A stretch of 54,824 nucleotides of DNA, taken from positions 1-54,824 of the forward strand of contig JADLDD010000078.1 of assembly GCA_020846855.1 (NCBI GenBank), given 5' to 3'. The position numbers and the translations under genes were made by a program. Shown piece by piece: positions 50,676-54,824 of the stretch. This DNA is from Acidimicrobiia bacterium. GTDB taxonomy: Bacteria > Actinomycetota > Acidimicrobiia > IMCC26256 > JADLDD01. The notes beneath the pieces are model-generated. The model did no database searches. It was not told where the DNA came from and saw only the letters and a program-made list of their open reading frames with translations. The first letter of the stretch is position 1; the number at the start of each line of letters is the position of its first letter.

Positions 50676-53600
50676 CGACAACCGCCGTCCGGCCCGGGGA
50701 GGCGGCCGCATCCGCCGTCCGGGTCTTCGAGCCGGCGTCGCGCCGGGTGCGGGCCGCGGGCTACGCGCTGCTGGCCCTGGTCGCGTACGCCCCGCCGTTG
50801 ATGACCGCCCGGCACCGGATCGCGGCCGACACCAAGACGTACCTCTACCTCGACCCGTCGCGGCTGATGGAGCGGGCGGTGTCGATGTGGGACCCCCACA
50901 TCGGCATGGGCACCGTCACCCACCAGAACATCGGCTACCTGGTCCCGATGGGCCCGTTCTACTGGGTCTTCGAGCGGCTGGGGTTCCCCGACTGGTTCGC
51001 GCAGCGCATGTGGATGGGGTCGCTGGTCTTCTTCGCCGGCCTCGGGATGTTCTTCCTGTTCCGGACGCTCGGGGTGCGGGGTCCCGGGGTGGTGGTCGGC
51101 TCGCTGGCCTTCATGTTCAGCCCGTACGTCCTCGACTACGCGGCGCGCATATCGGTGATCCTCCTGCCGTGGGCCGGCCTGCCCTGGATGCTGGCCTTCG
51201 TGGTCCGCGGCCTGCGGGAGGGGGGATGGCGCTACCCGGCGCTGTTCGCGATCACGGTGCAGATCGTGGGCGGGGTCAACGCCACCGCCCTGCTCTTCGC
51301 CGGCCTCGCGCCGGCCCTCTACTTCCCCTACGCGGTGTGGTGGACGCGCGAGGTCGACTGGAGGCGGGCCCTGGCGACGGCCGCCAGGATCGGGGTCCTG
51401 ACCGTCGCGGCCTCGCTGTGGTGGATCTCGGGGCTGTGGGCCCAGGGTCGCTACGGCCTCGACATCCTCGCCTACACCGAGACGGTCAAGGCGGTGGCCC
51501 GCACCAGCACCGCACCCGAGGTCCTGCGGGGGCTCGGGTACTGGTTCTTCTACGGCGGCGACAAGCTCGGTCCGTGGATCGAGGCCAACCTCGACTACAC
51601 CCACTTCTGGCCGCGGATCGCGGTCGGGTACGGGCTCGCGTGCGTCTCGCTCGCCGCCGCCGGCCTGCTGCGGTGGCGGCTGCGGGCCTACTTCGTGCTG
51701 CTGGCCCTGCTCGGCGTCACGATCGCGGTGGGCGTCTACCCGTTCTCGAGCCCGAGCCCGTTCGGGCGCCTGGTCCGCGACTTCGCCCGCTCGTCGCAGG
51801 CGGGGATGGCGCTGCGCAGCACGGCGCGGGCCGTCCCGCTCGTGGTGATGAGCCTCGCGGTGCTGCTCGCCGTGGGCATCAACGCCGGGGTCCGCTGGGT
51901 CGAGGCCCACCGCGCCGACCGGGTCCGCTGGGCCCGGTTCGCGGTCTTCGGCGTGGGCTTCCTGGTCCTGTTCAACTTCCCCGCGTTGTGGAACGGCACC
52001 TACTACGGGAAGAACCTCCAGCGCCCGGAGCTCGTCCCGACCTACTGGGACGAAGCCGCGGCCTACCTCGACGCCCGGCCGCACGACACCCGCGTGTTGG
52101 CCCTCCCGGGAAGCGACTTCGCCTCGTACTACTGGGGCAACACCGTCGATCCCATCCTCCCGGGGATTATGGATCGCCCCTTCGTGGCCCGGGAGCTGAT
52201 CCCCTACGGCTCGCCCGCGTCGGCCAACCTCCTGAACGCCTTCGACCGGCAGATCCAGGAGGGCGTGGGCGACCCGGCGTCGTTCGCTCCGGTCGCCCGG
52301 CTGATGGCGGTGGGCGACATCCTGCTCCGCAACGACATCCAGACGGCCCGCTACAACCTGATCCGGCCCCAGCCGTTCTGGATGCTGTTCCACCCCGACA
52401 CGCCCCCGGGTCTCGGGGCACCTCGTGAGTGGGGGCCGATCTGGTACCCGGGCGGCGACTTTCCCCTGATCGACGAGCAGACCCTCCAGCTCCCGCCCGG
52501 TACGCCGTTCCCGCCCTCCCTCGTCGCGTTCCCCGTCGAGTCGCCGCGGCCCATCGTGCGGGCCGGCCCGTCGTCGGGAGCGGTGACGCTGGCCGGCGAC
52601 GGCGACGGGATCGTCAACGCCGCCTCGGTCGGCCTGATCGGCGGCTCCGGGCCCGTCTTCTACAGCGCCGACGCGGCCGGCGACCGGGAGGCCCTGCGGC
52701 GCCGGATCGGTCAGAGCTCGACCCTCGTGGTCACCGACACCAACCGTCGCCGCGCCCAGCGGTGGAGCGGGGTGCGCGACACGATGGGCTACACCGAGCA
52801 GGCCGGCGAGGAGCCGCTGGTCTACGACGCCTCCGACGCCCGGCTACCCGTCTTCCCCGGTGCCGGCGACGACACCCGCACGGTCACGATCCAGAACGGG
52901 GTGGAGAGCGTGCGGGCCACCGCGTACGGCAATCCGGTCGCGTACACCCCCGAGGACCGGGCCGCCCGGGCCTTCGACGGCGACCTCTACACGGCCTGGA
53001 AGGTCGGTGCGTTCGCCAACGTGCGCAACGACCGCATCGTCGCGTCCCTCCGGGCCCCGATCACCACCGACCGGGTGCGGCTCTGGCAGGTCCAGCACGG
53101 CCCCGTCGACCGGTGGATGACCAAGGTGACGCTTCGCTTCGACGGCGGCTCCCCGGTCGTGGCCCGGCTCCGCAAGGCGTCGCGCTACCCCTCCGGCCAG
53201 GTGGTCCGCTTCCCGAGGCGCACGTTCCGTGAGCTCTCGATCACGATCAACGACACCAACTTCGGCCAGCACCGCCACTACGGATCCACCAGCGCGGTGG
53301 GCCTGGCCGAGATCGACCTGCGCGACGACCGGCCCGGCGCCCGGCCCGTCCGGGTCGACGAGGTCGTGCGGATGCCGACCGACCTGCTCGACGCGGCCGG
53401 CGCGGCGGCGTCGTCGAAGCGGCTGGTGTTCCTGATCGACCGCCAGCGGGTCTCGCCCTACCCGCCCCGCTACGACCCGGAGCTCCGGATCGCCCGGGAG
53501 CTCGAGCTCCCGAGCCGCCGGTCCTTCACCCTGCGGGGCGCGGTGCGGATCAACGCCGACAGCGACGCCGACGGCGAGATCACCGACCGGGCCCTCCACG

Positions 53601-54824
53601 ACGAGCTCCCCGGCGGGATCGCGTCGTCCGCCGAGGAGCACATCGCCGGCGACGTGGGGGCCCGGGCGTCGTCGGCCATCGACGGAGACCCGTCGACGGC
53701 GTTCGTCACGACCTTCGCGCTCAAGCGCGGTCGGGTCTGGGTGCGGTACCGCCTGCCCGAGCCGGTGACCTTCGACCGGATGGACATGCAGGTCGTGGCC
53801 GACGGGCGGCACTCGGTGCCCACCCGGCTGCGCGTCACCGTCGACGGGGGTCGGTCGGTCGACGTCGACGTACCTCCGATCGCCGACGGCAAGGCCCAGG
53901 GCCACGTGGTGCCCGTGACGGTGCGGCTTCCCCGCCTCACGGGCCGGGAGATCGAGATCCGGTTCCTCGACTTCCGCAAGGTGACGACCGTCGAGTACTT
54001 CTCCACCGCCGACGTGGCGATGCCGATCGCGATCGCCGAGTGGGGGATCCCCGGGGTCCGGGTCCCGCCCCTGCCGGCGGAGATCTCCCGGCGTTGCCGC
54101 GACGACCTGGTGACGCTCGACGGGAAGCCGCTCGCCGTGCGGATCGTCGGCACGACGGAGCAGGCGGTGGCCCGCCGGCCCCTGTCGCTGGAACCGTGCG
54201 GCGGTGCGCTGGATCTCGGTCCGGGACGGCACGTGATCCGCTCGGCCCAGGGCCGGCGGACCGGGTTCGACGTCGACCGGCTGGTCCTCGCCTCCGACGC
54301 CGGGGGCGCGCCCATGGCCGGCCTGGGGCCCACCGGCGAGGTCCCCGACGACCCGGCCGCGGCCCGGGGCGCCTCGGTGGGCACGCCGCGCGTGGAGGTC
54401 GAGGCCCGGGGCGACACCGACATCCGGGTCCGGGTCCGGGGTGCGTCGGAGCCGTTCTGGCTGGTGCTGGGCCAGAGCCGGAACGACGGGTGGCGGGCCC
54501 GTGTCGTCGACGGTCGGACGCTCGGGTCGTCGACCCTCGTCGACGGCTACGCGAACGGCTGGCTGGTCGACCCCGCGGGGCGCTCCGACTTCGCGGTGCA
54601 GCTCACATGGGCTCCCCAGCGGGTCGTGCGGGCGGCGCTGTTCGCGTCGGCCGCCGCGATGCTCGTGTGCCTGCTCATCGTGGCGGGTTCGCTGCTGCGC
54701 CGCCGGCCCCGCCCGGCCGCCTGGGTCGCGGCCGACGGCGGCGAGCTGGTCGATCCCCGGGTCGCGTCCGGTGGCACCCCGTCGACGGCACGAGCCGTCG
54801 GGGCCGCGGTGCTCGTGGGAGCGG
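50672..54824 (+). CDS. aftD: Alpha-(1->3)-arabinofuranosyltransferase AftD-like (DUF3367), 3' end missing
   Basis: At least 1,384 residues; the frame leaves the window without a stop. The N-terminal GT-C membrane part has DTKTYLYLDPSRLMERAVSMWDP and THQNIGYLVPMGPFYW, characteristic of DUF3367. It is followed by soluble modules, two of which carry F5/8-type carbohydrate-binding signatures (ARAFDGDLYTAW near 766 and SSAIDGDPSTAF near 1001), and a late membrane helix near 1321. In mycobacteria AftD adds arabinofuranose branches to arabinogalactan and LAM. Here the acceptor is inferred. Coupled to the GT4 gene by GTGA. Confidence 0.9.
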   Translation, partial: MTTTAVRPGEAAASAVRVFEPASRRVRAAGYALLALVAYAPPLMTARHRIAADTKTYLYLDPSRLMERAVSMWDPHIGMGTVTHQNIGYLVPMGPFYWVFERLGFPDWFAQRMWMGSLVFFAGLGMFFLFRTLGVRGPGVVVGSLAFMFSPYVLDYAARISVILLPWAGLPWMLAFVVRGLREGGWRYPALFAITVQIVGGVNATALLFAGLAPALYFPYAVWWTREVDWRRALATAARIGVLTVAASLWWISGLWAQGRYGLDILAYTETVKAVARTSTAPEVLRGLGYWFFYGGDKLGPWIEANLDYTHFWPRIAVGYGLACVSLAAAGLLRWRLRAYFVLLALLGVTIAVGVYPFSSPSPFGRLVRDFARSSQAGMALRSTARAVPLVVMSLAVLLAVGINAGVRWVEAHRADRVRWARFAVFGVGFLVLFNFPALWNGTYYGKNLQRPELVPTYWDEAAAYLDARPHDTRVLALPGSDFASYYWGNTVDPILPGIMDRPFVARELIPYGSPASANLLNAFDRQIQEGVGDPASFAPVARLMAVGDILLRNDIQTARYNLIRPQPFWMLFHPDTPPGLGAPREWGPIWYPGGDFPLIDEQTLQLPPGTPFPPSLVAFPVESPRPIVRAGPSSGAVTLAGDGDGIVNAASVGLIGGSGPVFYSADAAGDREALRRRIGQSSTLVVTDTNRRRAQRWSGVRDTMGYTEQAGEEPLVYDASDARLPVFPGAGDDTRTVTIQNGVESVRATAYGNPVAYTPEDRAARAFDGDLYTAWKVGAFANVRNDRIVASLRAPITTDRVRLWQVQHGPVDRWMTKVTLRFDGGSPVVARLRKASRYPSGQVVRFPRRTFRELSITINDTNFGQHRHYGSTSAVGLAEIDLRDDRPGARPVRVDEVVRMPTDLLDAAGAAASSKRLVFLIDRQRVSPYPPRYDPELRIARELELPSRRSFTLRGAVRINADSDADGEITDRALHDELPGGIASSAEEHIAGDVGARASSAIDGDPSTAFVTTFALKRGRVWVRYRLPEPVTFDRMDMQVVADGRHSVPTRLRVTVDGGRSVDVDVPPIADGKAQGHVVPVTVRLPRLTGREIEIRFLDFRKVTTVEYFSTADVAMPIAIAEWGIPGVRVPPLPAEISRRCRDDLVTLDGKPLAVRIVGTTEQAVARRPLSLEPCGGALDLGPGRHVIRSAQGRRTGFDVDRLVLASDAGGAPMAGLGPTGEVPDDPAAARGASVGTPRVEVEARGDTDIRVRVRGASEPFWLVLGQSRNDGWRARVVDGRTLGSSTLVDGYANGWLVDPAGRSDFAVQLTWAPQRVVRAALFASAAAMLVCLLIVAGSLLRRRPRPAAWVAADGGELVDPRVASGGTPSTARAVGAAVLVGA

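Overview
The window is a GC-rich stretch of chromosome from a high-GC actinobacterium. The pgsA–patA–pimA block, the pdxS–pdxT–yebC–ruvCAB–yajC–secDF–relA–hisS–aspS order, AftD and polyprenol-phosphate-mannose synthase all point to Actinobacteria. The lack of mycolate genes and the gene mix suggest Acidimicrobiia or a relative; that placement is inference. No rRNA, tRNA, CRISPR array, phage or insertion sequence was recognised. Coding density is high, with many 4-base start/stop overlaps (GTGA, ATGA, TTGA).

Layout. 1–4.4 kb: tail of an unknown gene, a small membrane protein, a TMEM175-like channel, a cysteine-bearing Rrf2 regulator and an EF-G-like GTPase. 4.8–8.6 kb: phosphatidylinositol mannoside synthesis (PIP synthase, acyltransferase, PimA) with one secreted protein. 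8.7–13.0 kb: LemA, HtpX, a DUF3048 lipoprotein and a secreted trypsin-like protease with a five-repeat tail. 13.3–18.5 kb: PLP synthase (pdxST), YebC, a peroxiredoxin whose catalytic cysteine codon is UGA (probable selenocysteine), and RuvCAB. 18.5–28.6 kb: a membrane acyltransferase, YajC–SecD–SecF, Rel, HisS and AspS. 28.7–35.2 kb: a cell-wall glucosaminidase-like protein, an MBL–Rieske protein, an inositol-phosphatase-family enzyme, a [3Fe-4S]-type ferredoxin and a two-domain acyl-CoA dehydrogenase. 35.3–54.8 kb: an envelope-glycan region with polytopic glycosyltransferases, a PIG-V-type mannosyltransferase, a UDP-galactopyranose-mutase-like flavoprotein, Ppm1, a membrane spermidine-synthase-like protein, a glycosyltransferase–acyltransferase fusion, a methyltransferase, a GT4 enzyme and a truncated AftD. 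The glycan genes and the PIM block are consistent with making a lipoglycan from polyprenol-linked sugars.

The most unusual observations are: (1) the probable selenoprotein peroxiredoxin at 15558–16022 with a candidate SECIS just after the UGA; (2) a family of five 50-bp palindromes (19-bp arms, 12-base loop), two of the loci holding closely spaced pairs; (3) a consistent TANNNT box 6–11 bases before many start codons, implying widespread leaderless mRNAs; and (4) micro-ORFs of 8–11 codons directly before three membrane-protein genes that lack clear ribosome binding sites.
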